DNA from: Enterovibrio calviensis DSM 14347
GTDB taxonomy: Bacteria > Pseudomonadota > Gammaproteobacteria > Enterobacterales > Vibrionaceae
Direction: 5' to 3'
NCBI RefSeq assembly: GCF_000621165.1
Contig: NZ_JHZA01000007.1
Location: forward strand, 62,001 to 126,000
Length of the DNA stretch: 64,000 nt
Shown piece after piece: positions 1 through 8,108 of this stretch. The translations under genes and the position numbers were made by a program. The notes below the pieces were generated by a model. It did no database searches. It was not told where the DNA came from and saw only the letters and a list, made by a program, of their open reading frames with translations. How positions within the stretch are numbered: position 1 is the first letter of the stretch; each line of letters begins with the position of its first letter.

Positions 1-1104
1 ATCTTCCATGCCTATCTCACGTGCCAGCGGCAACAGGATAGGGGAGAGGATCAGAATGTTCGGCGTCGTTTCCATAAAACAACCAGCCAGAATCAAGATG
101 CCGATCATGATGAGTGTCAGGGCAACGTGACTGTCGGTAATCGACGTCATGCTTTGAACAAACGCCTGCGGCACGTCTAGGGCTGCCAGTGTTTGTGCCA
201 ATGGAAGGCTTAGCGCGATGATAGGCAAGATAACGCCATTCACTTTTGCTGAGCTTTCTAACATCTTCGGAAAATCACTCACCTTCAATGTGCCTTGGAA
301 CAGACCAATGATGATGGTGGTAACAACAGCGATAGCAGCGGCTTCTGTTGGTGTGAAGATACCTGAGTAGATACCACCCAAGATGACGAACGGCACCATC
401 AGGGCGTAGCGCGCATCAATCACCACGGCTATCCAGCGCTTGAATGAGAAGCCTTGTCCTGCGTTTTCGTAGCCATGAATGCGGTTCATCACTACGTTGG
501 TCAGCATGATGGCGCCCATCACCATTAACCCGGGGACTGCGGCTGCAAGGAACAGTGTCGATGCGGATATACCCAGCACTAAGCCAATAATGATGTAAGC
601 GATAGAGGGTGGGATCAGGATGCCTGTACATGCCCCCGCGGCGACCAACGCACACGCATAAGGTTTCGGGTAACCCTGTTTCACCAGTCTATCAATGGTC
701 ATACGACCCACAGCAGCAGCACCTGCAGCATCAGAACCTGAGATACAAGCAAAAAAACCACAACCGAGTACCGTTGCGCTACCAAAGCCTGCTCGCGCAC
801 CGCCGACACTGGCTTCTGCAACATCGAGGAGTTTGTTTGATAGGCCAGTACGAACCAGTACGTCCCCTGTCAGGATGAAAAGTGGAACGGCAATCAGCGC
901 GAACGCATCGATGCCATCAAAGAGAGATTCACCAAACAAGGATAAAGGTAGAACGTCAGTAATGAAGAGCAGCGCAATAGAGCCTAAGCCAAGTGATACC
1001 CACACAGGGACGGCAAGGCCAATCAACACTAGCATGCCAATCACAGGGCCATAAAATTCCCAGCCGAGGTCGACAACCACGTCTGTTTGATAGTAATTCA
1101 GCAT
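1..1104 (-). CDS. dctM: TRAP transporter large permease (DctM type), 3' end outside window
   Basis: Large membrane subunit of a tripartite ATP-independent periplasmic transporter, which moves an organic acid or similar solute inward with a sodium gradient. Reading from the ATG at 1104 gives about 368 residues of alternating hydrophobic segments and small loops; the family runs to about 430, so the C-terminus lies beyond base 1. Typical DctM stretches are visible, such as GSDAAGAAAVG and PPSIAYIIIG, where the latter resembles the conserved PPS loop. A ribosome site (AGGAGA) overlaps the stop of the small permease gene, 9 bases upstream, so the two are translationally linked. Substrate cannot be read from the sequence. 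Confidence 0.92.
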   Translation of the reverse strand, partial: MLNYYQTDVVVDLGWEFYGPVIGMLVLIGLAVPVWVSLGLGSIALLFITDVLPLSLFGESLFDGIDAFALIAVPLFILTGDVLVRTGLSNKLLDVAEASVGGARAGFGSATVLGCGFFACISGSDAAGAAAVGRMTIDRLVKQGYPKPYACALVAAGACTGILIPPSIAYIIIGLVLGISASTLFLAAAVPGLMVMGAIMLTNVVMNRIHGYENAGQGFSFKRWIAVVIDARYALMVPFVILGGIYSGIFTPTEAAAIAVVTTIIIGLFQGTLKVSDFPKMLESSAKVNGVILPIIALSLPLAQTLAALDVPQAFVQSMTSITDSHVALTLIMIGILILAGCFMETTPNILILSPILLPLAREIGMED

Positions 1105-1113
1105 GACATTCTC

Positions 1114-1629
1114 CTAATCGAACAGCTTGTTGCCTTCGAACACGGGGGTGCCGTGTATCAGGCTATGTGTATCGCGACGGATCGATTGAGCCAGTCGGAA
1201 CAACATCAAGGAGAACCCTAGCGGTACTGCCGCCATGAACCACGCTTGGCTGATGCCTAAACCGTGGGTGACTGAGCCGAATTTTAACGATACTTCAATC
1301 GGGTGAATGGACCAGTAGAGTGCAAATACAGCGACGATAAGTGTCATCAAATCGCCAAAAAGATACATGACGGCTTTACCGCGTTGAGGTAAATAGTGGA
1401 GCAACACGTCAATACGTATATGGGCGCGTTCTTTTACAGCCGCTGACGCACCGATCCAAGCGAGATAAATAAACGCATAACGGGCGACTTCTTCTCCCCA
1501 AATGGAGGAGTAGCTGAATACAAAACGGCGGAGCACTTCCATTGCAATGGTAATAACGATTGTGGTGTAGAAGAAAAGGAGCAACCAGCGTTCGCCATTC
1601 TCATCAATGTTCTTAAGTAGAGATTTCAT
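1114..1629 (-). CDS. dctQ: TRAP transporter small permease (DctQ type)
   Basis: Small membrane subunit of the TRAP transporter, 171 residues, which is the usual size. It has four predicted membrane helices, with the DctQ pattern WGEEVARYAFIYLAWIGAS at about residues 43-61 followed by a charged loop (KERAHIRIDVLL). It lies between the binding protein and large permease genes in the usual P-Q-M order. Its gene ends 9 bases before the dctM start. Confidence 0.93.
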   Translation of the reverse strand: MKSLLKNIDENGERWLLLFFYTTIVITIAMEVLRRFVFSYSSIWGEEVARYAFIYLAWIGASAAVKERAHIRIDVLLHYLPQRGKAVMYLFGDLMTLIVAVFALYWSIHPIEVSLKFGSVTHGLGISQAWFMAAVPLGFSLMLFRLAQSIRRDTHSLIHGTPVFEGNKLFD

Positions 1630-1708
1630 AGGCCATGTCCAACGTGCGTTGTGGAAATCGAGAGAGTAGCCTCTTGGAAGAGTCCCAAGAGGCTAGGTGA
1701 CTCAGACG

Positions 1709-2863
1709 TTACACATCGTGAACATAGAAACGGCTATTACCATTGGCGGCATCTAGCAGTTTGTTAAAGGTGGCTTTTGACCCTGCAAGTTGCAGTTTAA
1801 AGTCATCCCACTCTGGACGCTGGTGGCCCGCTTTGTCAATCCATTGGCGCATTTCATCAGCATTAGGCGCATAGAATTCAACACCTGCATCGCCCAGTTC
1901 AGCCATCGCATAAGCGCGAGCTGCAGGTACTTTTGCAAGGTTCTGAATTGAGGTCACTTCACTCGCGAACTCAATGCCTTCCTGAATGTCTTTCGGCAGG
2001 CTGTTGAACCACTCAAGGTTACAAGAGAACACTTGCGAATCTGGCACGGCGCGGTTGAACGTCACTGACGAAAGCACGTCTTTAAAGCCAAATACATTTA
2101 ACGCTTCTACCGATGGGTCGAGCGCATCTGCAACACCTTGCTTGATGGCTGACGGTGTTTCACCCCATGCCACTGGCGTTGGGTTTGCACCCAGTAGACG
2201 ATACATTTGCTGAAGGATTTTTGAACCTGGTACGCGGAATTTAACGCCTTCAAGTTGGTCTGGTGTTTTAATTGGGCCTTCCAAACCACGACGAATTGCA
2301 ACAACGCGTGGATCAATCACCACATACCAAAGCGGCTTAAAGCCTTTCGCTTCTACGCGAGGGTGAATCTCTTCTTTCCATGCGTTCGACGTGACTAGGT
2401 TGATGAATTTTTGGTTTTCACCACACCAGTAAGGAATGTTGATAAGGTCAACGGCTGGCGCAAAAGGAGCAAAGTTAGAAAGTGAGTGCTGCGCGGCCTG
2501 AATGGTGCCAGCTTGTACTTTCTGAGCTAATGCACCGCCTGCACCGAGTTGACCACCAGGTGCAAGTTTCACGTAAACCTGACCTCGTGTCATGTTCTGG
2601 ATGTTTTCCTTAAAATCCAGCTGCATGATTGGGTAACTGCGGGAGGCACCAATGATGTACGCCGTGGCGATCGTCATGGTGTATTTTGCTCTTTTCTGTC
2701 GTTCTCTCTCTTCATTTACTGCAGCCTGCGCATGTGTTGAAGTCAACAAGGCTCCTGAAGCGCCTGCGACAACAGCGGCCGTGAAACCTACTTTTTTAGT
2801 GATTTCTAGAAAACGGCGACGCTCTGCATTCTGTGGGGAGTCATCCTTATGGTGAACAGACAT
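1709..2863 (-). CDS. dctP: TRAP transporter substrate-binding protein with TAT signal (DctP type)
   Basis: Periplasmic solute receptor of the TRAP system, 384 residues. The N-terminus has a twin-arginine motif (RRRFLEI, about residues 16-22), a hydrophobic stretch and a likely cleavage after THAQA near residue 47, so the folded protein is probably exported by the TAT pathway. DctP-like features include GGQLGAGG and the central FRVPGSK segment where these receptors hold a substrate carboxylate with an arginine. The start at 2863 has a GGAAG ribosome site. TAT-exported TRAP receptors often bind a cofactor-like or metal-bound ligand, but that is only a family-level hint. It heads the dctPQM genes after the small membrane protein. 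Confidence 0.9.
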   Translation of the reverse strand: MSVHHKDDSPQNAERRRFLEITKKVGFTAAVVAGASGALLTSTHAQAAVNEERERQKRAKYTMTIATAYIIGASRSYPIMQLDFKENIQNMTRGQVYVKLAPGGQLGAGGALAQKVQAGTIQAAQHSLSNFAPFAPAVDLINIPYWCGENQKFINLVTSNAWKEEIHPRVEAKGFKPLWYVVIDPRVVAIRRGLEGPIKTPDQLEGVKFRVPGSKILQQMYRLLGANPTPVAWGETPSAIKQGVADALDPSVEALNVFGFKDVLSSVTFNRAVPDSQVFSCNLEWFNSLPKDIQEGIEFASEVTSIQNLAKVPAARAYAMAELGDAGVEFYAPNADEMRQWIDKAGHQRPEWDDFKLQLAGSKATFNKLLDAANGNSRFYVHDV

Positions 2864-2932
2864 AAATGTACTTCCTTCCTGCGTTTTAATTACCCAATCA
2901 ACGTCGAATACGTCGGCGAACGTTGGGTGCTC

Positions 2933-3151
2933 TTATTCTGCCGAACGCTGGCTTGCATCTTTTTCAGCAAGTAGCATTGCGACAACGAAAGTTAATGAAG
3001 CAAGAATGAGCAAAATGAACTCAAACACGTCATTAACACGAATAATGTCGTTAGTCCCTGAAGCAAGTTGAACCTTGGTGGCAATCACGTTGAGCATGTA
3101 CAGCGAGAAAAGCACCAATGGAAGGATGTAGCGTTTCTTGATGTTGCTCAT
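2933..3151 (-). CDS. Small two-helix membrane protein in TRAP operon
   Basis: A 72-residue hypothetical protein. The reading frame is open further upstream, but the ATG at 3151 has a GAGG ribosome site at a good distance, and the longer version would cross the operator and overlap the divergent regulator gene. It contains two hydrophobic helices (about residues 7-25 and 43-63) joined by a short loop and ends in a charged tail. It is the first gene of the leftward TRAP operon. No family is recognised; a role in the transporter is inferred from position only. Confidence 0.65.
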   Translation of the reverse strand: MSNIKKRYILPLVLFSLYMLNVIATKVQLASGTNDIIRVNDVFEFILLILASLTFVVAMLLAEKDASQRSAE

Positions 3152-3234
3152 GGTCAGCCTCTCAAGGGTCAGATAGCGAAAACATCGCCGTGTTATAGTT
3201 ATAGCACTCATAATCACTTGTAACGTTAATGTTA

Positions 3235-3252
3235 AATGTAAGCGCTTACATT
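3235..3252. promoter_or_regulatory. LacI-family operator, perfect 18-bp palindrome
   Basis: AATGTAAGCGCTTACATT is an uninterrupted palindrome with the central GCGC/AAGCGCTT core typical of LacI/GntR-type repressors. It lies between the divergent TRAP operon and the regulator gene, about 83 bases before the first TRAP operon gene and 123 before the regulator start. Confidence 0.85.
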
Positions 3253-3374
3253 GTGAGAGTAGTGCGCGAATTGGAAGGCTGTCAAGTTTCTGACGGCAAA
3301 AAAATTCAGTGAGGCTATAATCAGTTAAATTGTGGCTTTCTAATCTCAATAACGAGTCAAAGAAATAACGAGTT

Positions 3375-4430
3375 ATGACGAAAGAGATCCCCCCTTTGCG
3401 TAAGCGCTTACAAAAACGTCCTATCGACGCGCCCACAGCGGAAGATGTCGCCATTGCCGCGGGCGTTTCCACGGCAACCGTGTCTCGGTATTTGGCTAAG
3501 CCAAGTTCAGTGAGTGAAAAGCGTGGCATACTCATCCGCTCGGCTATCGAATCACTCGGTTACATTCCTCACGGTGCAGCGCAAGCCCTTGCTTCCCAGC
3601 ATTCAAAAACAATGGGCGTGATTGTGCCCACCTTGGATAATGCGATTTTTGCTGAAGGCATTCAGGCGTTTCAGCGTCGGCTTCAGGAAAAGGGATACAC
3701 ACTGTTCATTGCGAGTTCTGATTACTCTGTTGATGAAGAGTTAGCGCAGGCGGAAAGGTTGATCACCCGAGGTGTCGATGGACTCATGCTGGTGGGCGCA
3801 GAGCATCATCCTCAACTTTTTGAAATAATAGATAAGAAAAAGCTGCCTTATTTGTATACATGGTCATACAAGCCATCTCTGGATCATCCATGTATTGGGT
3901 TTGATAACTACCGAGCATCCGCTCGTTTAACCGAGTTCTTGCTTGAACTTGGACATACTGAGTTTGGCGCTATTCCCGGCATTACGCAGTTGAATGACAG
4001 AACCAAAGATCGTCTTGGGGGATGCTTAGATACACTGAGAACGAACGGCATTGAATTGGACGCTCATCGCGTGATTGAGTGTCGTTATGATTTGGCTGAA
4101 AGTCGCCAAGCATTGAGACAGTTGATGGCCACCACCCCAAGACCGACCGCCATCGTGTGTGGTAACGACATCATTGCGATGGGGGCATTATTGGAATGCC
4201 AATCCATGGGGGTGAAAGTGCCAGAAGAGGTGTCGATTGTTGGTTTTGATGATGTTGCGATGGCATCGCATATCCATCCGTCTTTGACCACCATGCAAGT
4301 GCCATCAAAAATGATGGGTGAAAAAGCCGCGGATTTTCTATTGGCGAAGCTGAGTCATGAGCCTGTTGCAGATAAGTTGGAACTAGAGGCAAAGCTAGTG
4401 GTGAGAGAAACGACTGCTGCGGTGAAATGA
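3375..4430 (+). CDS. LacI-family transcriptional regulator (GntR-like branch)
   Basis: DNA-binding repressor of 351 residues. The N-terminal helix-turn-helix is clear: TAEDVAIAAGVSTATVSRYL at about residues 21-40, then the hinge helix region near HGAAQALAS. The rest is a periplasmic-binding-protein-like effector domain, with typical GVIVPTLDN and SIVGFDD segments. It is transcribed away from the TRAP operon, with a perfect operator between them, so it most likely controls the transporter and itself. A second operator copy lies inside its own first codons. The extra 20 residues before the helix-turn-helix resemble the gluconate-repressor branch. The effector is unknown. Confidence 0.9.
   Translation: MTKEIPPLRKRLQKRPIDAPTAEDVAIAAGVSTATVSRYLAKPSSVSEKRGILIRSAIESLGYIPHGAAQALASQHSKTMGVIVPTLDNAIFAEGIQAFQRRLQEKGYTLFIASSDYSVDEELAQAERLITRGVDGLMLVGAEHHPQLFEIIDKKKLPYLYTWSYKPSLDHPCIGFDNYRASARLTEFLLELGHTEFGAIPGITQLNDRTKDRLGGCLDTLRTNGIELDAHRVIECRYDLAESRQALRQLMATTPRPTAIVCGNDIIAMGALLECQSMGVKVPEEVSIVGFDDVAMASHIHPSLTTMQVPSKMMGEKAADFLLAKLSHEPVADKLELEAKLVVRETTAAVK
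3400..3411. promoter_or_regulatory. Second LacI-type operator inside the regulator's coding sequence
   Basis: GTAAGCGCTTAC repeats the core of the 3235-3252 palindrome, with TTT and AAA flanks that are again symmetric after a two-base mismatch. It falls in codons 9-13 of the regulator. The centres are 162 bases apart, a distance suited to looping by a tetrameric repressor. Confidence 0.7.
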
Positions 4431-4470
4431 ATCTAGGCTTTATTCAACGAATCTAAGCTCTATTCAATCA

Positions 4471-4507
4471 ACAAAGGGGCGGTATCTTACCGCCCCTTTG
4501 TTGTTTT
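4471..4507. terminator. Rho-independent terminator, bidirectional
   Basis: An 11-bp GC-rich stem (CAAAGGGGCGG / CCGCCCCTTTG) with a seven-base loop, followed by T-rich sequence on the + strand and preceded by A-rich sequence. It sits between two convergent genes and can serve both. Confidence 0.9.
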
Positions 4508-4520
4508 GCCATTTTGTTAC

Positions 4521-5090
4521 TTACCAAACCCAGCGGGTTTGCTCGTTCGTAATGCGCATCTGGATCGGTGTGGTTCCGTCGTAGAAGAACACTTCTGCCA
4601 ACATGTAGTATTGCGAATCTGCGAGTAAGTAATCCACATCACCAAATCCATTTTCTAGCGTTTTTGCAGTAATGCGGCTGTTATAGTCAGCTGAGTAGGA
4701 CCCATCAGGATTTTCGATAAAACCGCCATAAATCGACACAAAGGCTTGGTTTGTTGAATACGCACTAATATCGATTTCTAGACTTTGCGCCACGACAGGG
4801 TCGTAGCTGAAGTTATCTGCAACCACCATTTCTGACATCTGCGAAGCATCACTGGATACTGTCGGTGGAATGTCTACCACTTCAGGGTTAGCCCCCGTCA
4901 GGATAGTGGCTGCTGGTGAAGTGCTGTCAGTGCCGCTCGACTCCGTTGTGTTTGTGCTGCTGTCAGTCAATATTGAGTCAGTGTTCGCTGAATCTGTGGT
5001 TGACGTGGTGGGTGTCGAACCATCGCTACCACCGCCACATGCTGATAAAAGGAGTACGAGTGAAACGGTCACAATCGGATAGATAATCAT
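4521..5090 (-). CDS. Small lipoprotein, copy 1 of the LruC-associated family
   Basis: A 189-residue outer-surface or periplasmic lipoprotein. The ATG at 5090 is used rather than an upstream one, because it gives a signal peptide ending in the lipobox LLSAC and has an AGGA ribosome site overlapping the end of the preceding gene. After the Cys comes GGGS and a low-complexity Ser/Thr/Asp linker (to about residue 65), then a compact domain with a repeated beta pattern (SIYGGF, ADYNSRITA, DSQYYMLAEVFFYDG) and an aromatic end, RWVW. It closely resembles the lipoprotein at 7504-8103. It is translationally coupled to the LruC protein gene upstream. Function unknown; joint work with that protein at the cell surface is inferred. 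Confidence 0.82.
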   Translation of the reverse strand: MIIYPIVTVSLVLLLSACGGGSDGSTPTTSTTDSANTDSILTDSSTNTTESSGTDSTSPAATILTGANPEVVDIPPTVSSDASQMSEMVVADNFSYDPVVAQSLEIDISAYSTNQAFVSIYGGFIENPDGSYSADYNSRITAKTLENGFGDVDYLLADSQYYMLAEVFFYDGTTPIQMRITNEQTRWVW

Positions 5091-5092
5091 GC

Positions 5093-7240
5093 TTATTCCT
5101 CCGGCTCGAAAACAGTGCCTGCAGTGGCTTTTTCGTCCATGTACCAATCGGTATTGTTTAAACCAGATGTCTCAGCATAACCCGCAAACTCGGGGTAGGC
5201 AGCAATCAAGTCGACGTGTTCTTGAGGCCATTTCCACGCATCGTTGATGAGCAATGCCCATGGCAGGTTTGATGATGTTTTGAAGTAACGGTTGTCCGCA
5301 GGGTTACCCGTGTCAGACCACCATCCGTACCAGTAGGTGTCGAATTTCTCTGTCGGCGCCTGGTCGGCTAAATGAATCTCTAACCCTCGGCCTGGGTTGT
5401 ACCACAATCCATCGCGCACATAAGACCCCGGAGTGGCGAAGATGAATGGGTCATAAGGCATGTTCACCAGCTCGTAGGTGTTTGTGCCTTCATTCGGATA
5501 AATGTCGATTTCAAACTCAAAGGAAATCGCTTCCTGACAATATTGCGCCGTGCGGTAGAAATTGCACTCCGCAGGGATTTTCTGTTTAAGATCGTCAGAG
5601 ATAATGAAAATAGCTTCAGTGGCATCAGATTCCATGCCATTGCTTTCTTGTAGTACACCGTTATGTTTCATCGTTGTCTGCGCGTTATTGATATCCACAC
5701 GGTTTAGGCCGGGAAGTCGCATAGCGAAACCATTGTGGTAGCCAGCGCCATAGGCAGACAAGTAGCCGGTGATAAGGATGCGTGTTGCGTGATTATCTTC
5801 GTCTAGCGTTTCTGTGATACGGAATCGAATGACGACATCGTTCATGTCGTAGTCGCCTTCTTTTGGCCAATTGTCTTCAAAGGCCAAGGTGGCATAACCA
5901 CGTTCGTTCGGGTAATGCACCAAGGTTGTTCCTGATTTCATCACAGTGACAGGGTGGTCTTCGACCTCCCCACTGGCTGCGCCCCCGAAGTAGTCTAAGC
6001 CGGATTGTTCAGAGAAACGGAAGCGGCTATAGGTTGAGCCCACAGCAGCATCTGCTGGGACTGCGACAGACAAGGTATTCGCACCGGCACTCAATACCGT
6101 GTCGCTGACAATTTTCTCGCCATCATCTTCGAAATCGCCATCTTGGTTCCAATCAAGCCACGCGGAGAGATAACCGGTGGTTGATGCTTGTACCGAGATA
6201 AGCGCAGTGCTGCCTGCTTCCAGCGCGGTGACAAAACCTACGCCATCCTCATCTTCTAGCCCCGCTTTGTTGTCATCCAGTGGGGAAAGCAAGCCATCTC
6301 CCTCGCTATCCGGTGCGACTAAGCCCATGTAATAGCCTGTACCGACTTGGTGGCGAGGACCGTTTGAAGCGAGAAGGGTTTTATAGCTGTCTGGTGCATC
6401 ACCAAAATCAATCGTTGAATCTTCATCAATCACAGGCGCATTTGCACAGCGTGCTCCGTCGTTTTGATTAGATGCCGGGCCCGTCGCGAAGAATTCAATG
6501 TTGAAATCCCCCTGAGCGATGTCGTCAGCATCTGACAGGTTTGCGCGGAAAATGCTGCCATCGGAATTTCGAGAAAGGTAAAGGTTGCCATTCACGTCAA
6601 AATAGATCGCCCCGAAGCCACCCGCCGGAGCGCCAATTTGATCAATCATATTGATGACCACATTGGTATCACCTGTGGTTAAGTCCACTTGGTAGAGGTC
6701 GTAGTCATTGTTGTCGACAAGGTACATCTTGTTATCAATGGGGTTGATGGCGATATCAGACGCGCGTATCACCCCCATGTTTGAAGTGATGGCCTCCGCC
6801 GTCAATGTGGCGGAAGAGTCTGTGGCAAGCGGCGACAGGTCGATCTTAAACAAGCCCAATTCACGTCTGTGAAGGTAATAGGTGTTGTCTTGCACGTCAC
6901 CACTGATGAATTTTGTGTTTTCTGGCAACCCTGAAACAGCTACCTGTTCACCAGTATAATTCCTACCAATTCGAATGACGTTCAAGTTGTTGTAATCAAA
7001 GCCATAAATGTAACGGTCTGGATCGTTAAAGCCCAATGCGTTGATGTGCGTGTTTAGACCTGTGGTCGCAGCCAACTCTGAATAACCCCCCGTGGCAAGG
7101 TTGACGCCATAAACCTTGCTTGGCGAACTTTGGAACAAGAAAGCCTTGCTTGGGCAAGTTTCGAATGGTTCATCGGCATAGGCCGTTGCGGGGAAAAACA
7201 TCACGAGCGATAAAAGCTTCAACTTCAAATAGGTGCGCAT
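5093..7240 (-). CDS. Secreted GEVED/LruC-domain protein, copy 1
   Basis: A 715-residue exported protein with a signal peptide ending near TAYA (about residue 22). The N-terminal 270 residues look like a propeller-type domain with repeated YLVD/LYQVDL units. A Ca-binding-like stretch follows (DFGDAPDSYKTL; SEGDGLLSP), then a GEVED module (GEVEDHPVTV, about 430) and the LruC domain (EDNWPKEGDYDMNDVVIRFR, from about 455). The C-terminus is rich in Trp and Tyr. Such domains occur in surface and matrix proteins of marine bacteria, but no reaction is known. The start has a GGAA ribosome site. It is followed by its lipoprotein partner with no gap. Confidence 0.85.
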   Translation of the reverse strand: MRTYLKLKLLSLVMFFPATAYADEPFETCPSKAFLFQSSPSKVYGVNLATGGYSELAATTGLNTHINALGFNDPDRYIYGFDYNNLNVIRIGRNYTGEQVAVSGLPENTKFISGDVQDNTYYLHRRELGLFKIDLSPLATDSSATLTAEAITSNMGVIRASDIAINPIDNKMYLVDNNDYDLYQVDLTTGDTNVVINMIDQIGAPAGGFGAIYFDVNGNLYLSRNSDGSIFRANLSDADDIAQGDFNIEFFATGPASNQNDGARCANAPVIDEDSTIDFGDAPDSYKTLLASNGPRHQVGTGYYMGLVAPDSEGDGLLSPLDDNKAGLEDEDGVGFVTALEAGSTALISVQASTTGYLSAWLDWNQDGDFEDDGEKIVSDTVLSAGANTLSVAVPADAAVGSTYSRFRFSEQSGLDYFGGAASGEVEDHPVTVMKSGTTLVHYPNERGYATLAFEDNWPKEGDYDMNDVVIRFRITETLDEDNHATRILITGYLSAYGAGYHNGFAMRLPGLNRVDINNAQTTMKHNGVLQESNGMESDATEAIFIISDDLKQKIPAECNFYRTAQYCQEAISFEFEIDIYPNEGTNTYELVNMPYDPFIFATPGSYVRDGLWYNPGRGLEIHLADQAPTEKFDTYWYGWWSDTGNPADNRYFKTSSNLPWALLINDAWKWPQEHVDLIAAYPEFAGYAETSGLNNTDWYMDEKATAGTVFEPEE

Positions 7241-7503
7241 CAGTGTTTCCTTTAATCAGGACATAAATACGCAATTACAATAACTGTGCCATGAATATTT
7301 ATTTTAATATTCATGCAGATAGAGTCTTTGTGTTGTTCGGGGGACGAGGAGGTTTCTTAATATGAAAGCCGATATGAGGAAGGGGAGTGTCTATTTCTCA
7401 ATATGAGAAATATCGAAAGCTAATTTTTCAACCAAGTAAGAAAAAGCAGGCCGAAGCCTGCTGTTGTCAGTTCTTACATCATTTTGCTAGTGAGGTTATC
7501 TTA
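7241..7503. other. Intergenic region between the two LruC cassettes
   Basis: 263 bases without a gene. They should hold the promoter of copy 1 (leftward) and the terminator of copy 2. The motif TCAATATGAGAAA at about 7399 recurs as TCAAAATGAGAAA at about 10398 upstream of copy 2, suggesting a shared control site. Confidence 0.5.
7438..7462 (-). terminator. Terminator of LruC cassette copy 2
   Basis: On the minus strand a stem AGCAGGC-TTCG-GCCTGCT is followed by TTTTTC, about 40 bases after the lipoprotein stop at 7504. Confidence 0.85.
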
Positions 7504-8103
7504 TTACCATATCCAGCTTGATTCCGTGTTTGGAATGCGCTTTTGCACTGGGCTTGTTCCGTCATAGAACCAAACCTCTGCGAGCACATAATATTGTGAA
7601 TCTGAAGACACGTAATCCAACGTTGCTTCACCGTTATCTAGAGGTGCTGCGGTGATACGGCTGTTGTAGTCGGCGGTAAAAGAGCCATCGTCATTCTCAG
7701 AAAATACACCATAAATGGAAATGTAGGCGGGTGACACGGAGTAGCCACTGATATCGACCTCGAAATTCTGTTCAAGCACAGGGTTGTAGGAAAAACCATC
7801 TGGTACAACCGTCTCACTCATAGAGGTTGCTGAACTCGTAATGGTTTCCGGAATATTCGCTAACCCACCAGAGGTATCTACAATCATGTCTGGCGCACTG
7901 CTGGTTGGGCTTGCTGAACCGCTTTCAGTCGTTGTCGTGTCTGAACCGCTTTCAGACGTTGTCGTGTCTGAACCAGACTCGAACACCGCATCACTAGAAC
8001 CTGTGTCTGACGCAGTAACGTTGGTCACGTCGCCTCCATCACCACCGCCACCACAGGCAGAAAGTAGGGTAATCAGAGCGATAATGGAAATATGCTTATT
8101 CAT
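7504..8103 (-). CDS. Small lipoprotein, copy 2 of the LruC-associated family
   Basis: A 199-residue lipoprotein with signal peptide and lipobox LLSAC at its N-terminus, then GGGG and a Ser/Thr/Asp linker containing repeated ESGSDTTT units that are visible as a short DNA repeat. The C-terminal domain matches copy 1 nearly position by position (FSYNPV, SIYGVF, ADYNSRITA, DSQYYVLAEVWFYDG) and ends in SWIW. The start has a strong GAGGAG ribosome site overlapping the stop of the LruC gene. The linker is the most divergent part between copies. Function unknown. Confidence 0.83.
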   Translation of the reverse strand: MNKHISIIALITLLSACGGGGDGGDVTNVTASDTGSSDAVFESGSDTTTSESGSDTTTTESGSASPTSSAPDMIVDTSGGLANIPETITSSATSMSETVVPDGFSYNPVLEQNFEVDISGYSVSPAYISIYGVFSENDDGSFTADYNSRITAAPLDNGEATLDYVSSDSQYYVLAEVWFYDGTSPVQKRIPNTESSWIW

Positions 8104-8108
8104 GGTGA

